64,000 nucleotides of DNA, taken from assembly GCA_014773175.1 (NCBI GenBank), contig VXCM01002110.1, positions 19,464-83,463 of the forward strand. Reading direction: 5' to 3'. The notes below the pieces were generated by a model. The model did no database searches. It was not told the DNA's origin and saw nothing but the letters and a program-made list of their open reading frames with translations. The position numbers and the translations under genes were made by a program. The stretch is from Lucifuga dentata. Its lineage: Eukaryota > Chordata > Actinopteri > Ophidiiformes > Bythitidae. Positions 35,038 through 47,196 of the stretch are shown here, piece after piece. The first letter of the stretch is position 1. Every line of letters begins with the position of its first letter.

Positions 35038-36103
35038 AGGACAATACTGAAGATTTTGTCTGTTTGAACCCAATATATGTACAACCCGCATACATGTTAC
35101 ATTACTGACAACCATTTGGAGATAACCATTGGAGTCCATCTATTTATGCTGTGGCTTAAGTATATAGTTTTTTTTTAACAAAGCTAATTATGGCTTAGAT
35201 TTTTCTGTGTGGAACACTATCAGTCTCAATGAACTTTGAAAGGATTTTTTTCTGCAGCCGTTGAGACTGAAGTTGTTTTCACTGCTAATGCCAGTGCTAA
35301 TGACATGGATTTTTTGCTGGTTCAAAGTGTTCATCACAGTTTTAATTGATGTTATTTTACTGGAGTGGTAAATTTTAGAATTTTTTTTCCAACCTTCCAG
35401 AGGGATATTAGTCTCAGTTCATTCCATTATGCTTTTAAAATCAACTTGTAGAGATGTGAAATGTGCTTGAGATAAGTAATCTACCACATTGAACACTATG
35501 TTTATTAATGTTTTTTTTTTGTTTGTTTTTTTTGTCAAAATTGCTTTACTTAACCAGTCCAAGCTACAGTAGATACACAGAGCAATATGTCTCCACCAGG
35601 GAATATAATTACAATTGTGTAAGATGAGATTTATTTTTGCTGAGAATTTTGAAATGAGGCCATTTCATTTTGAAGAGAGGGAAAATGTAAAATGAGATTT
35701 ATTTTTCTAAATCTGAGTTTCACATATTTGATTTTGTTATGCCAATTTAGGAATGTATGCCATTGTAATAGTTATATTGCATTTATGAAGGGACTATAGG
35801 TATTTGCCCATGAGGACTGTTGATTGGGAGTGATAGGTATGGCGGAGTGATTTGGAGAGAGAGAGAGGAGGTAGAGAGGAGAGTTATGGTCATCAAGGTG
35901 GAATGTAAGGATATGAGGTGGAAATAATGGGCTGAAAAGAAAATAAAGTTCAATTACAACTGGAGAAATCGTTCCTGTGCTGTACTTTTACATATGCCCC
36001 GGAGATTAAGGGCTCGAGGATTATCTAGGTTATTACAATAGTAACTATAACCTGCAAGTAGTGTTTATTGAACTTAAACATGCAAAATCACCAGTATGAT
36101 CCT
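35038..36103 (+). repeat. TTAA element, copy I (expanded to 1.07 kb)
   Basis: TTAA at 35034-35037 and 36104-36107. Left end AGGACAATAC, right end CCAGTATGATCCT, and the internal CTCCACCAGGGAATATAAT motif show membership. About 450 extra bases between roughly 35.6 and 36.05 kb are not found in the other copies. Confidence 0.8.
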
Positions 36104-36419
36104 TTAAGTCTCTGTGGAATCGCTTACAAAATGCAGAAGTACTGATACTGTAATTTTTTTCAAAAAACCTACACTTTTCTTTGAACTAAGCAGAAACTGT
36201 AAAAAGTATGTGGTATCCACCTTTCTTTTATTTCAAGTTGATTTGCGATTTAACATATTAATTTAAATAATAAAACAAATGAAAATATTGTAGTGAAAAA
36301 TACTGGAATCCTTAACCTGATATTTCATAATTTAGCTCTTGGAAACAGTAACTGTAGCTCTTGCTGTAACTTAGAACGACATTTCTCCACTTCTCCACTG
36401 GCGGTTTGTTTCTCACTCT

Positions 36420-37300
36420 TCTTGAACAAACTGCTCCAGTTCTCTTTTGTTTGATGGCTGCTTTCTCCAAAAACTGCCAGTTTCAGTCCCACAGGTTTCA
36501 TAGATGTTCAAGAGGATTTGGATCTGGACTCATAGTAGGCCACTTCAGAATGGTTTGATGTGTTCTTCTCATCCATCCTTGATGTTTTTTGAGGTCAGTA
36601 TCCTGCTGAAGGACCACTGACCTGTGACTGAGACAGCTTTCTGACATTGGGCTGTATGTTTCCTCTAAACAAATGCACACAACAAAGTCTTCTGATCTCA
36701 TAATTTCCTGCACTGATTCAAGGCACCAAATGTCACAGGCAACCCAAAAATCCGTATTTGCCTTATTTATTGCCTACTGCCTATTATTATTGCTTATTAT
36801 CTTATTTGCTGTGGACATGGAATTGGTGTGTTTTACTAAAAACCTCTGATTTTTCTCATTTTCTTTCACTGCAGCTTATCCATATGCACTTTGCCAAATT
36901 GCAGTTGGGCTTTTTTGTGTTTCTCAGCTATGGGTTTTTCCTGGGTCTTTGACCATGGAGCCCATTTTCATTCAGAAGGAAAGAAGGATGTGGACTTGAA
37001 ACTGTTGCACCTTGAGTTTGAAGATCAGCTTGGATCTGTTTTGAGGTTTTCTTTGGTCCTTTCTCCACCATTTAAACAAATTGTCTCTTCAATCTTTGGT
37101 CATTTTTTTCTCTTGCATGTGCAGGGATATTGGCTATAGAGCCTTAAACCTTTTGATAATATCAGCAGCAGTGGTAATAGGAACATCAGGCTCTGGAGAT
37201 GGTCTTGTAGCCTTACGTTGACCATGCTTGGCTGTGATCTTCTTTCTGGCCTACTTCAATTGGCTGAATGAGTCATTATTAGACTGAGGACACCTCTGAT
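36420..37300 (-). mobile_element. Degraded Tc1/mariner-like transposon
   Basis: On the minus strand 36498-36640 encodes LQQDTDLKKHQGW then WPTMSPDPNPLEHL, the QQDN.PKH and WP..SPDLNP.EHL signature of the Tc1 DDE domain. Farther upstream on that strand (about 37000-37070) a KENLKTDPS-like remnant resembles the HTH region. Stops and frameshifts throughout, so it is inactive. Confidence 0.7.
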
Positions 37301-37967
37301 CCTAATAAAAGAGAACAGTCTTTTTAAGTATCACTACAATACAATTATTCTAAAGGGTATTATTATTCTCAAAGCCATTTAAAATATATTTAAAATAATT
37401 TAAAAGCCATTTAAAATATCTTTGCAGAAGTACGACTTCAGTTTTTTTCATGTCTTTTCTTTTTTTTGCTCCACTGTAAACCAAACACACACACACACGC
37501 ACATCTGTTTCAATATTTTTTTTGACTTGTGGTATACGAGTAAAATGCATCTAACTGTCCACTGTAAAAGCAGCTTTCCTTGGACAGCAGCTGTTGTATT
37601 TGTTTAGATCGGGTTGCTAAGTGCTGCTCATGAAGCAGCACATGTAGTGAACATTTGGTGTTGGTGATTCCCACGAGCGCTACGGCATTTCCCATCCCAG
37701 GATCTGCATTGATGAATGGATTTAACACAGACGTGTATAGCTTGAAAGGCCCACACACATACACACATGCTGTTAATACAATGGAGAGAGGATTTCATGA
37801 ACAGACTGGTAACACCACCTAGTGGCATAATAGGTATTTCCCAAAGGATGCAGCGTGGTTTACAGTTGGTACAAAAAAAAAAAAAANAAAAAAAAAAAAA
37901 AGATCTTTTCTACAAAATCCCCAAATAAAAATAAAAAAACACGTGGACAAAATTTGGGAAAGTAGGA

Positions 37968-37973
37968 TTTATT
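37968..37973 (-). terminator. Likely snx5 polyadenylation signal
   Basis: AATAAA on the minus strand about 1.4 kb beyond the snx5 stop. Other possible hexamers lie between (for example about 38128), so the exact 3' end is uncertain. Confidence 0.4.
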
Positions 37974-37979
37974 TGCCAT

Positions 37980-39388
37980 TATTACAAATTATAAAATGCT
38001 ACTGTTCTGTTTGAAAAGCATCATGTGAAATAATTCACAAGCTGGAATCCATTAGAAATACATTCAATTATCAAAATATCTATAATGCATTTTTACACTC
38101 CACTGAGTCTGGTCATGATCGTAAAGTGTTTTTATTTTCTTAGTACATTTTTTTAAACAAATTTTTTAAATGTTTTAAATGAACAGTTTAGACATCAGGC
38201 CTAATAAACACACACTCATCAGTAACGATGGGGAATAACAAGAGTGAGTGAGTGGAGCTGGTTGCAGTGAAGGAGTTGATGGAAAAAATAATATATGTAG
38301 TGGTACACAAAATGCATGGCCAGTAAAACGCTGACGTGATATGACTGATACCGGAAAGTTGAGCCCTGTGCATAAAAATGTTTTGTAATATTTTCTCTGT
38401 TATAAAAATACTGGACACTCCAATAGGCTGCTGGGTATCAAGTACAACAGCAACCAAGGATCAAACCAACTAAATTATTCTGTAGATGATCACAAATTCA
38501 ATTACAAACATTGTTGTGGTGAATTAAAAATGTATTTTGTCCAAAGTGTCAGCCTCTCAGAAATGTGGAACGTTATTACAAACAGGAATGTGGAGAACAA
38601 GTCAACTGTCCGACACACAAAGCAGCTATTATTGAACACTCAAGCATCTTGTCTTCTAAATCAGTGAAGAGCACTTCACCGAGAGACTTACTGAAGTCTG
38701 GCTTAGTTGCACACAAATCTCAGAGTCCAGGAAAGCAGAACATTCGGGTATTTTTCCAGGCACTCGTCTTTCATCTGTAAAAGTGTTCTATTACCACATA
38801 TAAAGCCCCAGCTGGGAGCGGATTAAACATGAATCGTGAAACATAGGCAATGAGAAAAACACACATTCTGTGAACCACCCATTAAAAGGGGATCAAAGGG
38901 CATTCAGAAAGTCCACTTTTGATGGATTAGGCTCTGTGGCAGAGTATTTTGTGCTTATGTGTATGTGAGGAAGGAGACAAGAATCTTAATTTATAGGCAA
39001 AAAAAAAACAAAAAACAAAAAAACACGATTAAAAAGGCAAAATTTCTACATGTGCATAAGGAAAAGATGCAAGAATTTATAAACGGAAAAAAAAAAATCA
39101 ACAATACTGTGCTGACAAAATATGCATGACCTTAATGGTGTGAGAATTCCATTGGGTGAGACATATGAATGGTGGACATAATCAGAGAACAGGGAACCTG
39201 TAAACATGGACACATTCTGCTAACAAGACATGTGGTCTCATGCAGGTTTTTAAAGTGGCATCAGACCCATGGGTGGGAGCAGAGATGGGGCTTGGATTCA
39301 GGTACGTGCAGGGTTCAAGAGACACCAGGATTTCATGTGTAATGACCGGTCGCTAGGTGATGGTGAAGCAGGATTAAGTGAAAACAGG
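37980..39388 (-). other. snx5 3' UTR region
   Basis: No exon of another gene is visible between the snx5 stop and the hexamer at 37968. The sequence is AT-rich with A-runs near 39000 and 39090. Confidence 0.4.
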
Positions 39389-42300
39389 TCAGTTGCTTTT
39401 GAGCAGGTCGATGCATCCCTGCAACAGAGTCACATTGTTCTGTGGAGACAGAAGAAAACAGCAACATTAACCCCGCAGGTCATGGGGAGTCTCCCATTTC
39501 ATAGTGCCTCATTATGATGTTATATATACAGTAATCGTGCCTGTGCATCAGGCTTTCCATCTCTCCTCATTTTAACTGAAAAACATAAATACACAACGAC
39601 TGGTAATGTTCATTTATGCTGGTCACAAAACCCAGATAAGCCCTTATCTTTGTTGAATGTGGTAACTAGGTGATGCCAAAAAGAAACTGAGATACTGAGG
39701 CATGGTCATCTTTTGTCCAGATTTATGATCACTATCTGTTTGCTCTCTGTACAAGCACATTTACAAGTGGCGGGACGTAACTGATGGTAAGTTGGGTAAG
39801 TTGAGTTTGCATAACTAGATAAATACATTGGGAATTTGTGTCAGGCTCAAACCGTTACCATTGAATTTTTTTTCTTAATTTTTCTGATTTCCTTTACTTT
39901 GACAATTTTAAAACTTTTGCCTTTTCGAGCAGTTAAGAGGGAAGCTAAATACTAATTGTTCTCACCATGAAAGCATCTTGAAAGCTGCCAATAGTGAATT
40001 TGCGCTGCATCATACTTCATTTAAAACCATTTCCTTGGAAAAATTCAAGGCATTCAAGGCACAGCAGCTATAACAGCATAGAGGCTGCAGAGAAAGTCTC
40101 CAGATGGCTATGGATCAAGACAGCAGATCCCTGACAGATTGCTTCTAGGGCACAAGCTGAGGCCTGATCAACCTCAGCAGAGTTACCTTAGTGAGGCTGT
40201 CTGACATTAAAAGACTCGAAACACCCGTTGACCCCAGGACACATCACTGATGATGTACCCTAGCTTAGCATCAGCAGATGTATTACAACACGCATTTGTG
40301 TAAATGTTGCAGCCAGTGGATATGTAGTGCTTCAACATTCATATCAACTAAGCAGTCTGTGTGTGTTAGACTTGTGAGCTAGAAACTCCACTAAAATCAG
40401 GGAAGAGAAGTTTCCAGCAAGGCATCCTGTTGGCTCAGTGGTCAAAGGACATGCTGCACTATGTAATCTAAACATAGCCAGTTTGCTGCATGTCAATCTC
40501 CTGCTCTCTCATATAGAGTCTACGCCATCTTGTCAATAACATTAAGTGCCAAAAATAGTATGAAAAAAAATTTTTTAAAATGTGTAGAAGAGGTTTAACC
40601 CAGAATGATGAGTTGGATTTTGGGGAGATCATAGCATGAGTGAACATGACTGTGTATATACAGGTAAAGTAGTTTGGACTCTTAAGACTTCTGTTGATAA
40701 ACCACAACAACAAGATGCTTTCTTTCAACTCTGTAAGATAAGAAGCACAAAATGTGTCTAGGAAAATCAAAATGGTGGCTGATGCTAAAACATAAAGTAG
40801 AAGTCGATGAGGCAGTTGGAAGGAAACTGGGTTCATTAGAAAAAAAAAATCCAACACTTTATCTAAAATTGGCTCCTATGTATTAAAAAAATTCATCAAC
40901 TACACATAAATCTGGGCAAGGGTTTCTAAGGGTGATTATCTCTCTCTCTCTTTCACACGCACCTTCATAAATTAGTCAGATGTATAGTGCTGCTCACCTT
41001 GGCATGTTTTATCTCAAGCTCAGCCATCTCTACGAGGTTCTTCCGAAAAGCGACAACACGCCTGCCCTTGAAACTGGTGAGTTCTATGAGGAAAACATAT
41101 AGCTTTAGAAAGCGCTCGCACAGAACATCAACATGCAAGCAAAGCATGTCTCCATTACTCAGAGATGCACAAACCTTTCTTCCCAGATTCCGACAGCTTG
41201 TCAAATTTCTGCAGGCAATGCTGCTGGTGTTCCTCTGCCTGGGGAATGTCCTTGCTCTTCAGCCGAGCCTTGTCCAAAGCTTTGTTGGAGTTCTCATAGT
41301 CAACCAACGCCCGGGCTCGTCTGTACAGAAGGTCCTAACAGAAACAGCCCAGAGAAAGAAAAGAACACTACTGTTACTGTGTGTAGGAAAAAAACATTAA
41401 AACCCACACACACAACGTGTTTTATGTATAACTCAAATTAACTTGGAAATTATTTAGGATTCTATTAAGCTAAAGGTCAAAAATTAAATTGAATAAGTTT
41501 AATATTAATTTTTCACAATTTTATTGTTTATGAAAGAAAGAACTGTTAAAAGCTGCACTTGAAGAAAAATGACTGACACTAAAATCTGATTATATCATAC
41601 CATAAAATCTGTTTAACTTGGGTGGGAGGAGGTCATACTGTGCGAGTACAACATGTGACTTTCTGTTCAGTATGTGAACCAAATACTTTGTTTTATTAGT
41701 GTAACATAGTCTAATTATAGCCTATGTCTTAGCGTATATATAACATGTGGAAGTTCCACCTACACAGCCTTGGCAGTGTGTGGGCTGTAGTCATTTTAGC
41801 CCAGAACATATAAGGTGGCCTTATCAGTGTGGCAAATACAAATGTGAAGCCCAAGCTCAAGTCATTTAGATGCACCATTTGGGTGAATCCCAGTAAGTAC
41901 TATTTTTTATGTAACTTTTCTGTAACAATAGTGTATTCGTCACAAACCCTCTGTTGTAAATCCTGAAACTAAATTAAAAGAAGTTCTGTTTTGCATTTCT
42001 TTGTTTTTCCTGCTCTACTAAAAAACATACCATAGCCTGACCCCAAAAAGCACGGTACATGTAGCTGTTTATTTTACAGTTTAACCCTTTGCAGATTAGC
42101 TCACCTTTGCAGCCTGGATGTCTCTCGTGTAGTATCTTAGCAGCTCCGTGAGTTTCAGCTCTTGGTCTGATGCAACTCTCCCCTCCACTTTCTGCAGGCA
42201 CATAAATGAGGACAGAGCTGCCAGAATGAAGGTGAATGGGGAAAATGTGTGGAGAAAGGTGTGAGTTTATTACTGAATGAGGTGTTCCTTACTCTGAGCT

Positions 42301-45300
42301 TCTCAAATAGGCCTGACAACTTCTCCAGGTGCCTGAGAGAAAAGTGAAGCCAGAAAATGAGCAAATCTGCAAATACTTTTTGATGACGATATGAATTGAT
42401 ACATTGAGTGCAACTATCAGAACTGTCATGGCCCAGCATCTGGAAAATTACCCACACATGCACAGACTTGTGTCAGTCTGCTACAAGATAAAAGCCAACA
42501 CACGTTCAAAAAAATGACAAAACAACAAATCTTCTACCAAGCCCAGGATGCCATCACCATTTACATCTTAAAGGACCATACCGGGCATTTTGAATGTTTC
42601 AGCCTAATCTATTCAATTTTCATATGTTACATTACTGACAATCATTTCCCAAAGGATAAAACTGTATTTCAGCTTTACTGATATTTTGCAAAATCTCTTA
42701 ATCTTTCAAAATCAAATATTCAAGTGATACACCCACCTTAAAAATCAATGTTTCACCTGCTAATAGTTACACAGCCTTATGAAGTCACGGTCGTTTAAAT
42801 TTTTCAATAAACGTAGGTCTTCTTTTGGGGCTATATTATCCGGTGGAGACATTCATTCACTCCTTTTTATTGTGCTTAAATGCTAAAATTACGTAACTTC
42901 AAAAAAAAAACTGAATACACGTCTTGTTCACGATTATGGATTACCTATCCCAAGAACGTTTCAGGTATCAACAAGTTGATTTTAATAGCGTACCAGAATG
43001 AAATGAAAGCAATGGTGGTCTGGAAGGAAGGAAAAAAATTTTAAATTCACTGTTCCAGTAGTATGCTTTGGGAAAGGATTCTCAGTAACGTTACATGTAT
43101 GAAAATTGAATATGTTGGGCTCAAACATGCAAAATGGCTAGTATGGTCCTTTAAATATTGAGCACACCTTTGTAGTAGTAATGGCTCTGCATACTATTCA
43201 TGAAATCATGAATTGCACTCACTTCTTGCTTCCTGCATTATCATCAGCAGATAGTGTGTTCAGAGTGGCAGAGATGTGAATGTAATCATCAGCAATATCT
43301 GAAACAATAAGAATTAGCGTAAAGCCTAAATAAATTCCAAATAGAGATACAATCATTCCCATTGTTAAGATCACAAGTTATGATGAAGTTGAAAGGTTTT
43401 GCACAACTGAAATCCATTTCAATGTGGTAATGTAAAAAAAAACAAAACTAAAACCCTCAAATACTTTTGTGTGAGCGTGTCATTTTCTCTGCTTTGGCTG
43501 TGGAATCTTTTATCTTGCTGGAGTAGTCAAGCAGGAAAGTCTTCTCCTGCTCAAAAAAATCATCAACTTCCTATAAAAGAAACGCAAGTAATTTGGTAAA
43601 TCGGTAAAAACATGCTTCTGTAATTTCACTGACAAAGGAATATTTTATACGGAAAGCTCACCTTTATCCCTGAGATGAGGACCTCGTCAGCTGTCTTCAC
43701 CATGTTCTTGAAGAAACCTCCAAACATTTCCTTGGCATTCTTTCTTCTTACACTGAGCTAAAACATCATTAGAGGAAAAGTATAGATTTATTATGATTTG
43801 TAATTCTAGACGTTACGTATACAATTACCTCAGAGCTAATTAAGGAATTAGCTGTTACTGTATTAACAATTCAAAATTTTTATGTGGCACAAAGGCTGCC
43901 AGTTTTTACACCAAGTTACCAGTTTATCGAATACAATCCAATACAACAGCCCTGCAAAAAAATCCTTTTTGGATCTTATAGCATATTTTTGGCGACATGG
44001 CATCAGAGAGGCTGAGATTCAACTGTATTGTAATTTTTGTGACTGCATTAAAAAAAGAATACAGTTATGTAAATCGGAAATATCAGGCAAAGCAGACAAC
44101 AACAGCAAAATCAGGTAAAGGGAACATGAAACTTAATAGAGGAAAAAGTTCATAAAGAGAACTGTTTCCACTATTACGTTAGCAATAGCAAAGACAAAGA
44201 CAAGACAAGAACAAATGCTGATCACAGCAGGATGTGAGCCGTGTGTCACTGCTCTCCTGTTAACTCCACTTCCTCTCTGGTCAACAGACAGGCCAGGAAA
44301 GGAAGTCAGCACTATGAGGAACTCACATCCTGGTCATACTCCAAGAAAATCTGAAAGTTTCTGTCCTTGCTTAAAACAGGGTGTGAGGACAATCTCTGCA
44401 GGAAGACTTCATGCACTTGGACAGTTTTCTTGAAAACAGCCAGGTATTCACTGAAAAACAACAACATATATTCAATAACAATAACGCTGCCAAAAGGACA
44501 TATAGTCATTTATGAACTATGAGATTTTTTTTTTTTTTAGCTTGTCAATGTTTACAGTGCGTCACACTCACGCTTCCAACTCCTGCTTCATCTTGGTGTA
44601 CTCCTCCTTGGTCATAGTTGCTTCACCTTCCCCCAGTTTGTGCATTTTCTCTCTTGGGCTCTCAAAGTCAGGCTTTGGGGGTGCTGGAGGAATCTGAGAA
44701 AGAGGAGGCGGGGAATAAATTAATCAAAATATAGAAATAATGCATGGGTAGATTGAATGTTGTGTGCAAAAACTCCAAAAACAAATTGGGGTGGCATCAC
44801 AGCCTCTGTACATGTGTCTATAAGGAGTTCAACTCACTATTAGACCAGCGTAGTCCTCTGTCTCAACCAGAGTGTCATGTAGCCAAATGAAGTCTTCGTG
44901 CTGCCTGGGAACTGAGAACTCCGGCTTCTGGAAAGAGCTAAGTGTGGTCTGGGAACAAAGTCAATTGTTACAAAGAAAAAAAAAAAGTCAGTCAAAAGCC
45001 TCATAGAAAACCTTTTAAGATTTGAAAAATTGTTCAATGTCATTGAATGTGTCAATGTAGCAAGTTTTTACCTTTGTATGGACAGTAAACTTGACTTTGT
45101 CTCTTTCACATAGTGCATCAGGAATGTCAATAAGGAGAGAGGCATCATTGTTGAGGTCAACAGACACAGAGCGCATCTGAAGAGAAAGAATACACCAAGA
45201 TTATCCAACAAACCTAGCAGTTGATCTATGGTTATCATTCACTTTTGTGAATGATAACAGTTACCAACAAAATGCTCCAATTTTATGACTGGTTAGTTGT

Positions 45301-46477
45301 TTTATAATGTTGCTTTCAGTATCCATTGATCTGTGGAGCTCTGGGCATGTACAATATAGGACTGCAAAGTAGAATAAAAAAAGAAAGCGGCTAATAAAGT
45401 TTTCTTGAACTACTTATTCAGGTCGGAGACGCTTATCTGACACAGATAAGCAGTCAGCTGTAGACCACAGAAAATATTCATCTTTCACAAATATATCAGT
45501 CAGCCAATAAGACTGTCTGTGTCTAATAATGTCTGTGTCTGGAATCTTCCCTATTTTACACAAACTGCCCATGTGAACACTTTTATCAGACCATTGCAGT
45601 CTACAGTATATAATACAACACATCAAGCTAGAGCTACTACAGTTTCAAAGGGAGAACAAAGTGAACCTAGTAAATCCAGTCAAATGAAAACCAACTGGCA
45701 ACAGGCACATTAATCCTGTACTGGTACAACACACCATCCGCACCATTCCTCTTTTTCATGCATGGACCTCGATGACAACCTTTTTAATGTTTGCCAAAGA
45801 AGCAAAGATTGTTCAGAAATACACGTACAGCCTGCAAGTATCCCTCAATGAATTTAGTGCATAATGTCTAATTTTGGCCTCTTATTTAGATCCCCCCCGA
45901 TTTACTATTACAGATTAAGAATACTTTACCCTGAGTAATTACTACTCTTGTGGAACAGAATACAAATACAAATGTTTTACATTTTTTCAGAAGCTCTCGC
46001 TCTATGTCGTGTGTGTGTGTGTTGGATGCCACATTAAACAAAATAAGTCATTATAACATCAGCTTGCCATCTGAAGTGCTCAATACTAAAAGCTACGTGT
46101 AAGTGTAGCTCATTATGTGCTCTGTAATAATGCAAATGCTAATGTATTAAAAGGATACCTTAATCTTGACGGGGTTCAAGCTATATTACTGCTAACATAC
46201 TTTTGCACATTAATTTAAGTTAGGTAGTTCACGCCAGCCATATTTTTTCTGTACACAGACCACCAACGCTCATTTTAACATGAGTTATTTATGATAGCAG
46301 TCTCAAGAGTTAGCTTACATTAGCCAGCGGCTAACTTCTGTGCAGACAGAAAACAGTACAACTGAGCGACTAAAACTTAGCCACAAGCTAACTTAAAAGT
46401 GCTACCGTGGCTGAGTTTTAATGCAATCCAATTTAACTCACCTTTTCCTTATTGCTTTCATCTGTGGTGGATGTCAT
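39389..46477 (-). CDS. snx5: Sorting nexin 5 (PX-BAR)
   Basis: Endosomal sorting nexin, partner of SNX1/SNX2 in retromer/ESCPE-1 tubular carriers. 13 coding exons, in gene order: 46477-46442, 45176-45072, 44948-44838, 44693-44572, 44450-44327, 43757-43662, 43570-43465, 43298-43223, 42332-42293, 42191-42105, 41334-41175, 41083-40998, 39439-39389; 399 residues, near the mammalian length of 404. The PX domain starts [34 protein letters not shown] and continues [18 protein letters not shown], then [10 protein letters not shown]. The BAR domain follows [67 protein letters not shown], and ends [20 protein letters not shown] and MFGGFF favour SNX5 over SNX6. The first exon gives a short [12 protein letters not shown] leader. 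Confidence 0.95.
42572..43150 (-). repeat. TTAA element, copy J (complete, reversed)
   Basis: TTAA at 42568-42571 and 43151-43154; 579 bp. It lies in an snx5 intron in the reverse internal orientation. Confidence 0.9.
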
Positions 46478-47196
46478 GATGAGTTTGAAATCAACGGAAT
46501 GACACGAAGAGACCAAACAGGCTATAAAAAACAAAAATATTTATCAGGAAGCTCTATATGCTGACTGGTTAACTGTGTGACAGGCTGTCAAATCGTTTTT
46601 TTTTGTTTTAGCTCACATCATGATAAAAGATTAAAGCCCGCCTTAAAGGGACTCTGATTGGACAAAGTCAAACTTATCAACGCAACGATTAGTTTTCACG
46701 AAGTCCGTCATATTAGCTTTCTGTTTCTGTAGTTCGTCTGTCGGATCAAATTTCAAATCGAATCACAGTGTAGAGAAGCAAATAACAACATTCATTACAA
46801 TAATTCGAATAATTTTGTTATGAGAGCGCTAACTAAGCGACAAAACAGTTAAAATAACTAAAATCTGTACCGCCGATTGAACGACTGCACGGATACATTT
46901 CGATGTTACACTTTGCAAGCGTTATGGGTAATGTAGTAATATTACCTTTAATACAGTCGTTAAATCATACATGGAGAACTTCAATTCCCACTTAAGGAAG
47001 TATGTGTAGCCGAAGAGGCGTGTCGTTTGGAAACTACGGTAAGCATTTGTTGTTTGGACGAGGTACACTAGGACAAGTTGGGGCAAGTACTGCCGCTTCA
47101 ATATGTTGTAAAAATCTAGAAACATTCATTGTCAAAAAGTAGTTTGGCAATAAACTAGCTTTTGTCTTCTGAAAGTTTTGTGTGAAATACGCCAGA
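46478..47196. promoter_or_regulatory. Bidirectional snx5/mgme1 promoter interval
   Basis: 719 bases separate the divergent start codons of snx5 (-) and mgme1 (+). A CCAAT box (plus strand GATTGG near 46655-46660) and a GGGTAATGTAGT motif (46926-46937), a weak relative of the ZNF143 site, lie between. Start sites are not visible. Confidence 0.5.

Larger units (their letters stand above)
30150..37960. other. Gene-poor interval between rrbp1 and snx5
   Basis: About 7.8 kb without a supported exon. It contains a tetranucleotide array, a small MITE, old dispersed repeats, a (CTC)n run at about 33059-33084, TTAA copy I, a degraded Tc1-like element and two homopolymer/N spots (34164, 37887). Mammals carry BANF2 at this point in the order; nothing like it was found. 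Confidence 0.6.

Noticed and set aside
35038..36103. Considered as an unspliced gene because of AATAAA and open stretches
   Set aside because: Termini, TTAA flanks and internal motifs place it in the TTAA element family.
40468..40857. 129-residue hydrophobic frame in an snx5 intron
   Set aside because: No start context, no domain and no splice logic; AT-rich intron sequence.
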